Shown: positions 16,501-26,679, numbered from the stretch's first letter. The stretch is 34,538 nt of DNA from DASVCS01 sp036381495 (GCA_036381495.1 DASVCS010000023.1:1-34538), one strand, 5' to 3'. Program-made: numbers and translations. Notes: generated by a model not told the origin, from the letters alone.

Positions 16501-16793
16501 ACCGTAACCGTCCGATCGACACTGCTGTACCCGATCAGTTGGACCCGCACGACGACTTCGCCCGCCGGCACGCCGAGCAGCAGGTACCGCCCGGAGGCGT
16601 CCGTCAGACTTCCGATCTGGGTACCCGCGATGAACACCTGCGCGCCGGCCAGCGGGCGCTGCGTCGTGGCTTCCACCACCTGGCCGCTGATCCGGCCCGT
16701 GCCCTGGGCCGACAACGGCGCGGCCGCCGTGCCGAGGACCGCAAGCACCGTGAGGACCGCGCACGCGGCCGGATGGACTCTCGGAATGCTCAT
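13569..16793 (-). CDS. SusC/RagA family TonB-dependent outer-membrane transporter
   Basis: A 1074-aa beta-barrel importer. A signal peptide (ending near PLSAQG, residue 31) is followed by a carboxypeptidase-regulatory-like domain (about 33-115: GRISGQVVEATTQRPLAGAQVFI, GRYLLLGVPAG). The plug follows, starting at SLDEIVVTGAGVETEKRKLGNTIATI and containing VSQILQAREPGV, RIRGSASLAQSNEPIVYVDGVRI and GAAAATLYGTEASNGVIQIFTKRG, the SusC signature. The remainder is a 22-strand barrel ending RRFGLSVRATF with the usual C-terminal Phe. AGGAG lies 9 bases before the ATG. It pairs with the downstream susD; together with TonB (not in the window) it would import oligomers bound by SusD. The leader is long (about 390 nt from a predicted promoter near 17190) and contains strong hairpins. 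No anti-sigma/sigma pair accompanies it. Confidence 0.95.
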   Translation of the reverse strand: MSIPRVHPAACAVLTVLAVLGTAAAPLSAQGTGRISGQVVEATTQRPLAGAQVFIAGTQIGSLTDASGRYLLLGVPAGEVVVRVQLIGYSSVDRTVTVPSGGAATANFELGLSAISLDEIVVTGAGVETEKRKLGNTIATIDAPSLEVAPVNSVSQILQAREPGVLGLPGGGLSGQGARIRIRGSASLAQSNEPIVYVDGVRIDNSGGFAGSRLDDIDPNAIARIEILKGAAAATLYGTEASNGVIQIFTKRGSAGDPRWAVSIDQALTSYPAGQIAPNSGFARTPEQAESLSRFYGRDIQPFEPFSVPIFERIFETGYEQSYSMSLSGGVPMLSYYLSGRYATGDGPMGGEDLGPVRDTNNRKQFTLNTTIQPTDRLQLHTSGMYVHAITNVPNAGNSIYSPFSIALYSKPERATCFSEVVGDGTCAGAGNPTGAPTFGTLREVMYRQETNDAERFVGSIRATYELTPTLQAEATLGVDVLDDRGETVTPFGYNVDGISTSDTLGARSISARRSKELTVDVKANWDTRFGEDFTSTLVVGGQGFFSSSETAGGSGAIFPAPGIDVAGGAQNRDVFESALSVVNAGLLAQEQLGYRDWMFVTLGARYDKNSAFGETSPGAFYPKASVSLVPSDRSGWSSEVLSTLRIRAALGQSGLQPGAFDKITTFSAFATSLGPGLMPENLGNPDLKPEVSTEWELGAEAGMFDNRLGVSATYWNRKVEDALVPRQFAPSGGFTETQLDNIGSLSAHGLELGINGQAYAGRNLTVSLFANAAYMKERVESLGGAPPLKAQGSYPRVRNFIKEGYAPGAMFGAKLVGPCSARPAGEDYACLDAGRLPFDVNGDGAPDTEAELLAFLATPPDGSFDNPLLNPLLVDEDGDGDFLDHYLGKPTPDWSGAFGADIGFLQNFRLGLLFEYRLGFEITSITDGFRQASSSIGRNTPRAAWAEATLMNPASTAEERLEAVRAWAYELKALSPYSGLNMIKPGDFLRWREVSLTYDVPGNIAGMIGAETLALTVNGRNLALFTKYPGTDPELSYLPRCTEGGVSCNFADGVDAYGWPIPRRFGLSVRATF

Positions 16794-16859
16794 GACACGT
16801 TCTCCTGTTTGAGTCCACAGAGGGAGCAACACCCGATCTATGACTGCACTCGGCCCGCC

Positions 16860-17150
16860 CCCGGCGGTCCACCGCCGGGCGGCATGGCCGAACATCGGTG
16901 CAACCCGCTCAGGACCCGTCGCCGCCGGCCGTGCGGCTGGCCCCGGAGAAGTCGATATGCGGGGATCGCGTTCCGCGCGCCGCCCGCCCCTCCGCCCGCG
17001 CCGGCTCCATAGGCGCCCGGTATCGCCAGGAGCCCGGCAAGCAGTGGAAACAGCGAGCGCGTGGACGGGTGGAATCAGGTCACTGGACGCTCCCGTTGCG
17101 GGACATACGCACGAAGCGGGAGCCGGGCGGATCGGCCACCGATCCGCCCG
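16860..17150 (-). promoter_or_regulatory. Structured leader region of susC
   Basis: Within the predicted susC 5' leader are two strong hairpins. One is a 12-bp perfect stem (17124-17135/17139-17150, CGGGCGGATCGG, 3-nt loop), which can extend imperfectly outwards through AGCGGG/CCGCT. The other is a 9-bp stem (16860-16868/16871-16879, CCCGGCGGT) with a 2-nt loop, about 65 nt before the start codon. I recognise no known riboswitch consensus. They may stabilise the mRNA or control readthrough. Confidence 0.4.
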
Positions 17151-17179
17151 CCCCCCGCTCCTCATCGATAGGGCTACTT

Positions 17180-17219
17180 TGTTGGATATAGTATACTGCG
17201 CGCGAGCGCGGCGGCGCAA
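17180..17219 (-). promoter_or_regulatory. Predicted susC promoter with TATCCAACA motif
   Basis: On the minus strand TTGCGC (17214-17219), 18 bp, then TATACT (17190-17195), one base, then TATCCAACA (17180-17188) at the expected start region. The 17-base context matches the motif upstream of the S9 peptidase and the orphan copy at 10590. It would give a leader of about 390 nt before susC. Confidence 0.55.
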
Positions 17220-17293
17220 CAGACTCGGGAACCGTGCGCCGGGCACACCCGACCCGCGCGATCCCGCCGCAGCCCCGCGGAGCGCGGCCGGCG

Positions 17294-17369
17294 GCGCGCG
17301 GGCCGGATACGGCCGGCCCGCGCGCGCCGGGGGATCCGCCGGGCCGTCCGGGCGTGCCGGACCCGGCGG
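17294..17369 (-). terminator. Two tandem GC-rich hairpins 3' of the S9 peptidase
   Basis: The first beyond the stop (17336-17343 with 17362-17369, CCGCCGGG/CCCGGCGG) contains an inner TCCGG/CCGGA pairing. The second is a perfect 13-bp stem (17294-17306/17313-17325, starting GCGCGCGGG, loop ATACGG). They lie between the peptidase stop at 17389 and the susC promoter. No T-tract is present, so a factor-independent terminator is uncertain, but the position fits a transcription boundary. Confidence 0.5.
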
Positions 17370-17388
17370 TGACGGCTTCCCTCGAGCC

Positions 17389-19680
<2,292 letters not shown>

Positions 19681-19778
19681 GGTTCCCCTTCCTGTTCAGG
19701 GCCTCGGATCGATCCGATGCGGGCGAGACCGCCGGCGCGACAGGCGCGCCGACCGGTTCACGACCGGTTCTCGCAGGA

Positions 19779-19820
19779 TGTTGGATAAAATATCCGTCGG
19801 CGCGCGGGGGCGCCATACGC
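19779..19820 (-). promoter_or_regulatory. Predicted S9 peptidase promoter with TATCCAACA motif
   Basis: The minus strand reads GGATATTTTATCCAACA across 19779-19795, matching 14 of 17 positions of the susC motif. It also forms the palindrome GGATA-N3-TATCC. TATTTT is the likely -10; the -35 (ATGGCG at 18 bp) is weak. It lies about 100 bp before the peptidase ATG. Nothing else was recognised in the 268-bp gap 19681-19948. Confidence 0.5.
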
Positions 19821-19948
19821 TGTCGGATGGTGGGCGCGCGCGGATGCGGACAGCAACGGCTGAGGGCGGATGTCGACCTCGCGCGGCGCGGCCGCCGACC
19901 GTGGCCCCGCGTCGCTCCTGATGCGTGTGTGCCGCTACGACGAGCCCG

Positions 19949-22504
19949 TCAGCGCCCGGCGCTAGCCACCGCCTCCGCCGCGATCCCCTCGTACACGCGC
20001 CGGGCCTGCTCGACGGCCGCGTGGAACCGTTCGCGCTCGGCGGGCGTGCGCCACTGCGTGCGCCGCCCCACGCGGGCCCACAGCGCGGCCACGGCCTCGG
20101 CCAGGAAGCGCGCGTCTTCGGCCGAGGTGAAGCGCCGCCCGCCGCGGACGACGTACACCGGGCTCGTGTGCGCGAACGTGTAGCTGTCGCCGACGTAGCG
20201 CGAGGGCGGCCCGACCACGCGCGCGGCGATCCACCCGCCGTGCGGGACGGCGACGTCGTCGTCGAAAGTGATCTGCGACGAATCTCCCGACGCCCGCGCC
20301 GTGGCGACGACCTCGCCGTTGACGACGATGTCGAGGCGCTCCATCGGCGCGATCGAGACGGCTTCCGCGCGCACGCGCAGGGCGGCGGGCGCATCCGAGT
20401 CCAGCGCGATCTCGGCGCCGGGCCCGCGGCCCGCGACGTCCAGGAAGAGCAGGGGACCGGTCGAGGCGAACGTCCGCTGCGCCTCGATCCCTTCGAGCCA
20501 GCTCTCGTAGGTGAGCGGGCCGTCGAGCTGGACGTACGTCCGGTCCGATCCGGGCGGTGGATCGCGCCAGACGTCGGAGAAGTTGTCGGTTCCGCCCGTC
20601 GCCGGGATGCGGAATCCGGCGTTCAGGAGGCGGTAGTAGAGTTCGGCGGAGGCCAGCTCATCGGAGTAGAGCGAGGCGACGTCGTAGAAGTCTCCGTGGC
20701 CGAGCGCCACGTCCACGGGGATCAGCGAGTTCGCCGCATCACGCGGCTCCTCGACGCGGCGGAGGAACGGGTGCGCGTACCCGGCGATCCCGCCCTGCGC
20801 GTGCGCACCCTCGATGTAGCGCGCATCCAGCGTCGGCTGCGCGTACGCGGTGCCGCGCACGCCGGCCGTGAACGGGAGCACGTACTCGTCGATCCCGAGC
20901 AGGATGATGTGGCCGAGCGAGCCGCGGAACTCCTCGGCGTAACGCAGGATGTACTCGGGCGTGGAGAGCGGGTGGTTCGTGCCGGTGAGGTCGCCCCAGC
21001 GCCCCATCAGCCGCGTGCCATCCATGTGGATGAGCGCGTTCGTGACGTGCAGGTCCTCGGCGACGAGCTGCTCGAAGAAGGCCGCGTGCGTGAGCCCGAA
21101 CCGGCCCTGGTGCAGGTCGTGGATGTGCGTATCGCCCGAGTACCAGCCGCGCGCCGGCAGGTCGATGAGTCGCTCGAGCCGGAGCGTGACCGTCGGGACG
21201 CCGTGCGGGCGCGCGCCGGCCACCGGTGACTCCCCGTGATCCGCGGCGGCCGCCGGCCCGGAGCGAGCGCCGCCCGCCGCCTCCGCGCCGCTCCAGCCGA
21301 CCTTCGCGGCCGCGGGCACGTCGACCGTCACCGACGCCGGCCGATACTCGAATCCCTTCACGGCCTCGATGCGCGTCGCGCCCGCGGGGACCTCGACCTC
21401 GAATTCGCCCGTGGTGTGGAAGTAGTGCGTCTCGGTGACCGCGATGACGCGGTGGAAGCCGCCGTCCGGCGTGTACGCGCGCCCGTCGCTCGCCTCGACG
21501 GTGACGCGCGCCGCCGTCGGCTGTCCGTCCGGGCCGAGCACCCGCACGCGCACGCGGCCGGTGGGCACGCGCGCCCGGCGCGTGCGGATCGGCACTTCGC
21601 GCCACGAGCCCGGGCGCCCGCCGGCGATCGGCGCCGTATACAGCGTGGTCGGGCCGCCGCGATTCGAGACGAACGCGAAGCGCTCCCCGTCGGGCGACGG
21701 CGACGGCGCGTACTCGTCGCCGGCGTCCGCCGTCAGGACGATCGGGTTGCCGCCGGCCGCGGGGACGAGCGCGACGTCGTTCGAGCCCATCTCGTCGGAG
21801 ACGTAGAGGAACGCGAGTCCGTCCGGCGTCCACTCGGGCTTCATCCGGTACTCGCTCTCCTCGTAGTGCACGAGACGGGGCGCGCCCTCCGGCAGCGGCA
21901 TGACCCACACGCCGCCGGTGCCGAGCCGGCCGTCCACCTGCGCGACGTACGCCAACTGGCTGCCATCGGGAGAGACCGCGGGCTGGATCCCCTCGGCCAC
22001 CGGCACGTCGGTCCCGTCCGCCAGGTCGTGCCGGTAGATGCGGAACCCGCGCTCGCGCGCGCTCACGAAGTAGAGCGTGCGGCCGTCCGCGCCCCATTCC
22101 GGCTCGACGTCGACGGCCGAATCCGTGGTGACGCGCTCGACCTCGCCGCCGTCCGCGCGCACGATCCCGATGTCGAGGTTGCCGTCCACATCGAACGAGA
22201 CCGCGATCCGGCTCCCGTCCGGGCTCCACGCCGGCTCGAAGTAGTAGCCCGGGCCCGCCGTCAACGCGACGGCCTCGCCGCCTTCCGCCGGCACCTTCCA
22301 GATGTCGCCGCGCATCGAGAACGCGATCCAGCGGCCGTCCGGGCTCCACGCGGGATCCAGCGGACCGGTCGAGACCGCCGGCAGCATGTGGCGCTCGACG
22401 CGGTCCGAATGGCCGTACCGGTTCGGTCCCAAAACGATGAAGGCCGCGCCCGACAGGGCGACGACCGTGAGCCCCGCCAGCGGGGCAGACCACAACCGCT
22501 TCAT
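19949..22504 (-). CDS. TolB-type propeller fused to CehA/McbA-like metallohydrolase
   Basis: An 851-aa exported or membrane-anchored protein: one N-terminal hydrophobic segment (about 7-26). It continues with a propeller of at least six WSPDG-type blades (PAWSPDGRWIAFS, PAWSPDGSRIAVS, PEWTPDGLAFLYVS and others, to about 290). A carboxypeptidase-regulatory-like beta domain (GRVRVRVLGPDGQPTAARVTVEASDG in outline) leads to a PHP-like hydrolase of the CehA/McbA type starting GWYSGDTHIHDLH (His460, His462). Later ligand motifs are GYAHPF, GHGDFYD and ATGGTDNFSD. CehA/McbA hydrolyse carbamate insecticides; most relatives have unknown substrates. The ATG follows AGGAG with good spacing. It lies 30 bp after the ABC ATPase stop on the same strand, so it ends the sugar-transporter operon. 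A role in releasing or processing the transported ligand is possible but unproven. Confidence 0.85.
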   Translation of the reverse strand: MKRLWSAPLAGLTVVALSGAAFIVLGPNRYGHSDRVERHMLPAVSTGPLDPAWSPDGRWIAFSMRGDIWKVPAEGGEAVALTAGPGYYFEPAWSPDGSRIAVSFDVDGNLDIGIVRADGGEVERVTTDSAVDVEPEWGADGRTLYFVSARERGFRIYRHDLADGTDVPVAEGIQPAVSPDGSQLAYVAQVDGRLGTGGVWVMPLPEGAPRLVHYEESEYRMKPEWTPDGLAFLYVSDEMGSNDVALVPAAGGNPIVLTADAGDEYAPSPSPDGERFAFVSNRGGPTTLYTAPIAGGRPGSWREVPIRTRRARVPTGRVRVRVLGPDGQPTAARVTVEASDGRAYTPDGGFHRVIAVTETHYFHTTGEFEVEVPAGATRIEAVKGFEYRPASVTVDVPAAAKVGWSGAEAAGGARSGPAAAADHGESPVAGARPHGVPTVTLRLERLIDLPARGWYSGDTHIHDLHQGRFGLTHAAFFEQLVAEDLHVTNALIHMDGTRLMGRWGDLTGTNHPLSTPEYILRYAEEFRGSLGHIILLGIDEYVLPFTAGVRGTAYAQPTLDARYIEGAHAQGGIAGYAHPFLRRVEEPRDAANSLIPVDVALGHGDFYDVASLYSDELASAELYYRLLNAGFRIPATGGTDNFSDVWRDPPPGSDRTYVQLDGPLTYESWLEGIEAQRTFASTGPLLFLDVAGRGPGAEIALDSDAPAALRVRAEAVSIAPMERLDIVVNGEVVATARASGDSSQITFDDDVAVPHGGWIAARVVGPPSRYVGDSYTFAHTSPVYVVRGGRRFTSAEDARFLAEAVAALWARVGRRTQWRTPAERERFHAAVEQARRVYEGIAAEAVASAGR

Positions 22505-22534
22505 ACGCGCGCTCCTTCGGCACGACATACCGCG

Positions 22535-24082
22535 CTACGCCTCCACGCCTCCGCGACTTCGTGGCGAACCGGCGTGCGCGTCCGCCGCCGCCGTCTCGAG
22601 GCCCGCCATCAGCCGCAGCAGCCCATCCTGCGTCGCGTCCTCGCGCGCGACCTCGCCCACGATCCGGCCGCCCCGGAGCACGAGGATCCGCGTCGAGAGG
22701 TTCAGCAGCTCGGGCAGCTCGCTCGAGATCAGCAGAATCGCCGCGCCGTCCGATGCCAATTGATCGATCCAGGCGTGCATCTCGGCTTTGGCCCCGACAT
22801 CGACGCCGCGGGTCGGCTCGTCGAGGATCAGGATGTCGCTCCGGGCGGCGAGCCACTTGGCGAGCACGAGCTTCTGTTGATTGCCGCCGGAGAGCCCGAC
22901 GGCCGGCGCATCGATGAACGAGCGGCGCAGGCGCAGGCGCCCGAGGTACGTCTCCGCGACTTCGCGCTCCTTCCGGCGCCGGATCCACCCCATGCGCGCC
23001 AGCGACGGGAGCGTCGGCAGCGTCGTGTTCTCTCTCGCGCGCATCGCCAGCACCAGCCCCTGCCGCTTCCGGTCCTCGGGCACGAAGCCCAGCCCCAGCG
23101 CCATGGCATCGCGCGGCGAGCGGATGCGCGCCGGCTGGCCGCGCACGTGGACCGTGCCGGTCGCCGCGGGGTCGAGGCCGAAGAGCGCCTGCGCGACCTC
23201 GGACCGGCCCGCGCCCACGAGCCCGGCGAGACCCAGGACCTCGCCCGCGTGGATCGAGAACGAGACGTCGTGGAACCGGCCGGGACTCGACAGCCGCTCG
23301 ACGCGCAGCAGCTCGTCGCCGGGCGTCGTCGCCACGTGCGCCGGGAAGTAGTGCTCGACGCGCCGCCCGATCATGAGCCGGACCAGCTCGTCCTCGTCCA
23401 GCGATGCCGTCGGCTGCGTGCTCACGTGCTGGCCGTCACGGAGCACCGTCACGCTCTCGCACAGCCGGAAGATCTCCGACATCCGGTGCGAGACGTAGAG
23501 GAGCGTCACGCCGCGCTCCTGGAGCCGCCCGATCAGCGCGTACAGCCGCACCGCCTCGCCCTCGCTCAGACTGCTCGTCGGCTCGTCGAAGATGATGACG
23601 CGCGCACCGCTCCCCACCGCCGCCGCGATCTGCACGAGCTGCTGCTCGGCCACGCTCAGCGCGGACATCCGCCGCATCGGATCGATCTCCGCGCCGACCG
23701 CCGCAAGCAGCTCCTCCGCGCGACGACGCAGCGCGGCGTTGTCGATGAAAGTACGGCGGGAAGGGAGGTTCCCCAGACAGAGGTTGTCCGCGACCGTCAG
23801 GTTCTGACAGAAGGCGAGCTCCTGGTGCACCATCGCGACGCCGGCGGCGAGCGCTTCGCGCGGACTCGCAAAGCGGACCTCGCTCCCGTCCAACAGGATC
23901 CGCCCGGCATCGGCCGGCTGGATCCCCGCGAGGATCTTGCCCAGCGTGCTTTTGCCCGCGCCGTTCTCGCCGCACACGGCGTGGCAGCGGCCCGGCTCGA
24001 CATCGAACGAGACCCCATCGAGCGCCACCACACCGGGGAAGCGCTTCGTGATCCCCTCGAACCGGATCGCCGCCTGCGCCAT
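22535..24082 (-). CDS. Sugar ABC transporter ATPase (RbsA/AraG-like, two ATP-binding domains)
   Basis: A 515-aa cytoplasmic energising subunit of a monosaccharide importer (CUT2 class). First domain: Walker A GENGAGKST (residues 38-46), Q-loop MVHQEL, signature LSVAEQQLVQI, Walker B VIIFDEPTSSLS. Second domain: the degenerate Walker A GLVGAGRSE characteristic of this class, GFVPEDRKRQGL, signature LSGGNQQKLVLAKWL, Walker B ILILDEPTRGVDVGAK. Length and layout match RbsA, AraG, XylG and MglA. It lies 13 bp after the sugar-binding lipoprotein gene on the same strand. L-arabinose is the most likely sugar because the shared LacI operators link this operon to isomerase, ribulokinase and AraD genes; that assignment is inferred. 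Confidence 0.95.
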   Translation of the reverse strand: MAQAAIRFEGITKRFPGVVALDGVSFDVEPGRCHAVCGENGAGKSTLGKILAGIQPADAGRILLDGSEVRFASPREALAAGVAMVHQELAFCQNLTVADNLCLGNLPSRRTFIDNAALRRRAEELLAAVGAEIDPMRRMSALSVAEQQLVQIAAAVGSGARVIIFDEPTSSLSEGEAVRLYALIGRLQERGVTLLYVSHRMSEIFRLCESVTVLRDGQHVSTQPTASLDEDELVRLMIGRRVEHYFPAHVATTPGDELLRVERLSSPGRFHDVSFSIHAGEVLGLAGLVGAGRSEVAQALFGLDPAATGTVHVRGQPARIRSPRDAMALGLGFVPEDRKRQGLVLAMRARENTTLPTLPSLARMGWIRRRKEREVAETYLGRLRLRRSFIDAPAVGLSGGNQQKLVLAKWLAARSDILILDEPTRGVDVGAKAEMHAWIDQLASDGAAILLISSELPELLNLSTRILVLRGGRIVGEVAREDATQDGLLRLMAGLETAAADAHAGSPRSRGGVEA

Positions 24083-24095
24083 GATCCGCCCGCGC

Positions 24096-25127
24096 CTACT
24101 GGCCGAGCGAGAGATACTTCGGATCCACGTTCGGGAAACCCCACTCCTGGAGCTGCCGCGCCCAGTCGCCCAGGTTCTCCGCGCTCACCCGCACCAGCTC
24201 CATCTGCACGTGCTCCGGTACCTCCTTCTTCAGGTACACGTGGTCGATGATCGTGTGCACCGACTGATAGCCCCACAGATAGGTCGGCTGCGCCAGCAGC
24301 ACCGGCGTGAGCCCCTTCTCGATGTAGGCCAACTGCGCGGGCAGCGCATCGATCGACACGATCTTCACCTTCGACGGATCGAGATCCGTGAGCAGCGCGC
24401 GCGTGAACAACGCCCACCCGCCGACCATCGCCCACCCCTCGATGTCGGGATACGCCTGCTGCGCGCGCAGCACCTCCGCCGCCGCGTCCGGCGGCGTCGC
24501 GATCGTGTAGAACGTGTTGACGATCGTGATCCCCGGATACTTCTTCGCCTCTTCCAGCACGCCCTGCACCCGCCGCTGGAGGTTCGGCGCATTCTGGTTC
24601 CCCGACAGGATCGCGATACGCCCCACACTGTCCATCTGCGCGGCCAGCTCCGCCATCACCTGGCGCCCCATGGCCATGTCATCGCCGCCGTAGAAGGCGA
24701 ACCGCTTCGAGTCCGGCGCATCGCTGTCGAACATCATCACCGGCACGCCCCGCTCGACCGCCGTGTTGATCGCGCCCGTGATCTTCCCCGCATCACTCGC
24801 CGAGACCAGGATCGCGTTCGCGCCGCTGTTGACCGCCTGCGCGATCCGCTGCGCCTGGACCTGCGCGTCTTCCGACGGCGGAGTGAGCCAATCGATGCGG
24901 ATCGTGATGCCGTGCTCCTTCGACAGCTCCGCGGCCGCCGCCTCGGCGCCCGTGCGCGCGGAGAGGAAGACCGGGTTCGTCGAGCTCTTCGCGATCATCG
25001 CGATCGTGAACGTTCCGCCCGCGCCCGACCCCGCCGCATCACCGGCACGCTCGCCCGCGCCACACGCGACCATCGTCGCGGCACACACCGCCGCCGCCGC
25101 ACCTCTTAGCCACATCATGCTTCTCAT
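24096..25127 (-). CDS. Sugar-binding lipoprotein of the CUT2 ABC transporter
   Basis: A 343-aa periplasmic binding protein of the ribose/galactose-binding (Peripla_BP_4) fold, lipid-anchored: the signal ends in TMVACGAG (Cys about residue 22) and is followed by a Gly/Ala-rich tether. The first lobe starts FTIAMIAKSSTNPVF, continues with AEDAQ-like PPSEDAQVQAQRIAQAVNSGANAILVSASD and GVPVMMFDSDAP. The second lobe contains ALLTDLDPSKVKIVSID and LAQPTYLWGYQSVHTI. The ATG is 8 nt after AGGAG; an ATG three codons in is an alternative. It sits between permease and ATPase genes but is separated from the permease by 409 bp of repeat-rich DNA, unusual inside such an operon. Ligand presumed to be a pentose such as L-arabinose. 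Confidence 0.93.
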   Translation of the reverse strand: MRSMMWLRGAAAAVCAATMVACGAGERAGDAAGSGAGGTFTIAMIAKSSTNPVFLSARTGAEAAAAELSKEHGITIRIDWLTPPSEDAQVQAQRIAQAVNSGANAILVSASDAGKITGAINTAVERGVPVMMFDSDAPDSKRFAFYGGDDMAMGRQVMAELAAQMDSVGRIAILSGNQNAPNLQRRVQGVLEEAKKYPGITIVNTFYTIATPPDAAAEVLRAQQAYPDIEGWAMVGGWALFTRALLTDLDPSKVKIVSIDALPAQLAYIEKGLTPVLLAQPTYLWGYQSVHTIIDHVYLKKEVPEHVQMELVRVSAENLGDWARQLQEWGFPNVDPKYLSLGQ

Positions 25128-25156
25128 GCAGGACTCCTGTGGTGGAAAGTCATTGT

Positions 25157-25543
25157 GGGGCTAGGGCTAGGGCTAGGGCTGGGGCTAGGGGGGAGTCCCT
25201 CGGCCCCGTTTCGTGCGCGTGCGCGTGCGCGACTCGTAAGTCCCGTCCCCGCCGCCCCTATCCCCGTTCCCGCTCCCGCTCCGGATCCCGTGCCGATCCC
25301 GCCCCCGGCCGCCCCCTTCGTCCCGTAAACGTAAACGTTCCCGCTCCAGGCGGCGCAGCCGCCGCTCCCGCTCCCGGCCCTTCCCGTGCGCGTGCGCGAG
25401 CGGGTGCGCGTGCGCGACCCCGTAAACGTAAACGTTCCCGCTCCCGCTCCCGCTCCCGGCCGTTCCCGGCCATGCCCGGGCCGTCCTCCCCTCCACCGCA
25501 CCCCCTCCCGGGCACACCCCAGCCCCAGCCCCAGCCCTAGCCC
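25157..25543. repeat. Repeat island with inverted quadruplex-prone arms inside the transporter operon
   Basis: The left arm (25157-25193) is GGGG followed by CTAGGG repeats. The right arm (25517-25543) is the complementary type, CCCCAG/CCCTAG. Between them are alternating GTGCGC runs (about 25211-25230, 25385-25418), GCTCCC hexamers and a hairpin GGCGGC-GCA-GCCGCC (about 25350-25364). A 26-bp direct repeat containing GTAAACGTAAACGTTC occurs at 25322-25347 and 25419-25444, 97 bp apart. No protein-like frame exists. The permease stop codon TAG (25537-25539) lies inside the right arm. The arms could pair with each other or fold as quadruplexes on opposite strands. Confidence 0.75.
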
Positions 25544-26679
25544 GACCCCCGCTCCACCCCGCCCGCCACGCGCGCGAGACGACGCGCCAGCAGCTTCGTG
25601 CCGCTCTGGTCGAGCACCACGGCGAGGATCATCGCACCGCCGATGATGATCCATTCGTAGTTCTGATCGAGGTGCAGCGTGCGGATCGCCTGGCGGATCA
25701 GCACGATCAGCAGCGCGCCGAGCGTCGCGTTGATCGCACTGCCCTTGCCGCCCAACAGACTCGCGCCGCCGACCACCGCCGCCGCAATGACGTACAGCTC
25801 GTACCCGTTCCCGTCCGACGACGACGCCGAGCCGTAGAAGCTCGCCCCCACGAACGCCGCCAGCCCCGCCGTCAGCCCCGACACGACGAAGACGCCGAGC
25901 TGGATGCGGCGCACGCTCAGCCCCGAAAAGCGACTCGCCTCGGGATTGCCGCCGATCGCGAAGATGTGCCGGCCCATGACCGTGCGCGAGAGATACAACC
26001 CGCCCAGCAGCATCACCGACAACATGACCAGCAGCGGCACCGGGTAGAGCGCCGTGCCCATCCCGAGCGACGCCTTCGCAACATCGGTCAGCGCCGTCGG
26101 CACCAGGATGCTCCGCGCGTGGCTCATCACGAACGCCAGCCCGCGGAAGATCCACATCGTGCCCAGCGTGATGACGAACGAATGCACGCCCAGCCCGATC
26201 ACCATCAGCCCGTTCGCCAGCCCGCACGCCAGCCCGATCGCCACACAGGTGGCCAGCCCCAGAAGCACGGTGGCGGTGGGCCCGAGCGGACCCACCGCCT
26301 GCAACATCATCGCGGTGCTGACCCCCGCGATCGCGTAGATCGCGCCGACGGAGAGGTCGATCGCGCCCGCAATGATCACGATCGTCGCGCCCACCCCCAT
26401 GATCGCGAACGCACTCGCGTCCGTCGCCATCTGGATGAGCGTGTACTTGTTCAGGAAATTGTTGACCCTCTCGCCCGTCACCGCATCCACGTGCGAGCCG
26501 GCGGCCATCGTCAACGCCGCCCCGATGACGAACAGCACCACCACCAGCCCCACTTGCTGCGACTGCAACAGCACCCGCGCCACCCGGGGCAGCGCGGGCG
26601 CACGTTCGACCTCTCCGGCCACGGCCGGTGCACGCACCGGCACAGGCTCCGACTGCTGCACCTCGAGCTGGCTGGACAT
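25537..26679 (-). CDS. Sugar ABC transporter permease (RbsC-like)
   Basis: A 380-aa inner-membrane permease of the BPD_transp_2 family, with about 9-10 hydrophobic helices. Recognisable segments are GLVVVLFVIGAALTMAAGS, the long NKYTLIQMATDASAFAIMGVGATIVIIAGAIDLSVGAIYA, NGLMVIGLGVHSFVITLGTMWIFRGLAFV, the cytoplasmic RTVMGRHIFAIGGNPEASRFSG and the ending LGGKGSAINATLGALLIVLIRQAIR. The N-terminal 35 residues are an uncharged/acidic tail. The ATG follows GGGAG; an upstream in-frame ATG is possible. It is the first gene of the transporter operon, transcribed from a LacI-controlled promoter shared with the divergent regulator. Its last codons and stop run into a GGGCTAGGG repeat, so the end of the protein (VERGSG) may have been altered by repeat expansion. 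Confidence 0.94.
   Translation of the reverse strand: MSSQLEVQQSEPVPVRAPAVAGEVERAPALPRVARVLLQSQQVGLVVVLFVIGAALTMAAGSHVDAVTGERVNNFLNKYTLIQMATDASAFAIMGVGATIVIIAGAIDLSVGAIYAIAGVSTAMMLQAVGPLGPTATVLLGLATCVAIGLACGLANGLMVIGLGVHSFVITLGTMWIFRGLAFVMSHARSILVPTALTDVAKASLGMGTALYPVPLLVMLSVMLLGGLYLSRTVMGRHIFAIGGNPEASRFSGLSVRRIQLGVFVVSGLTAGLAAFVGASFYGSASSSDGNGYELYVIAAAVVGGASLLGGKGSAINATLGALLIVLIRQAIRTLHLDQNYEWIIIGGAMILAVVLDQSGTKLLARRLARVAGGVERGSG

Noticed and set aside
25157..25193. True telomere or linear-replicon end
   Set aside because: The GGGCTA tract is internal, flanked by genes of one operon on both sides, and is matched by an inverted copy 330 bp away.
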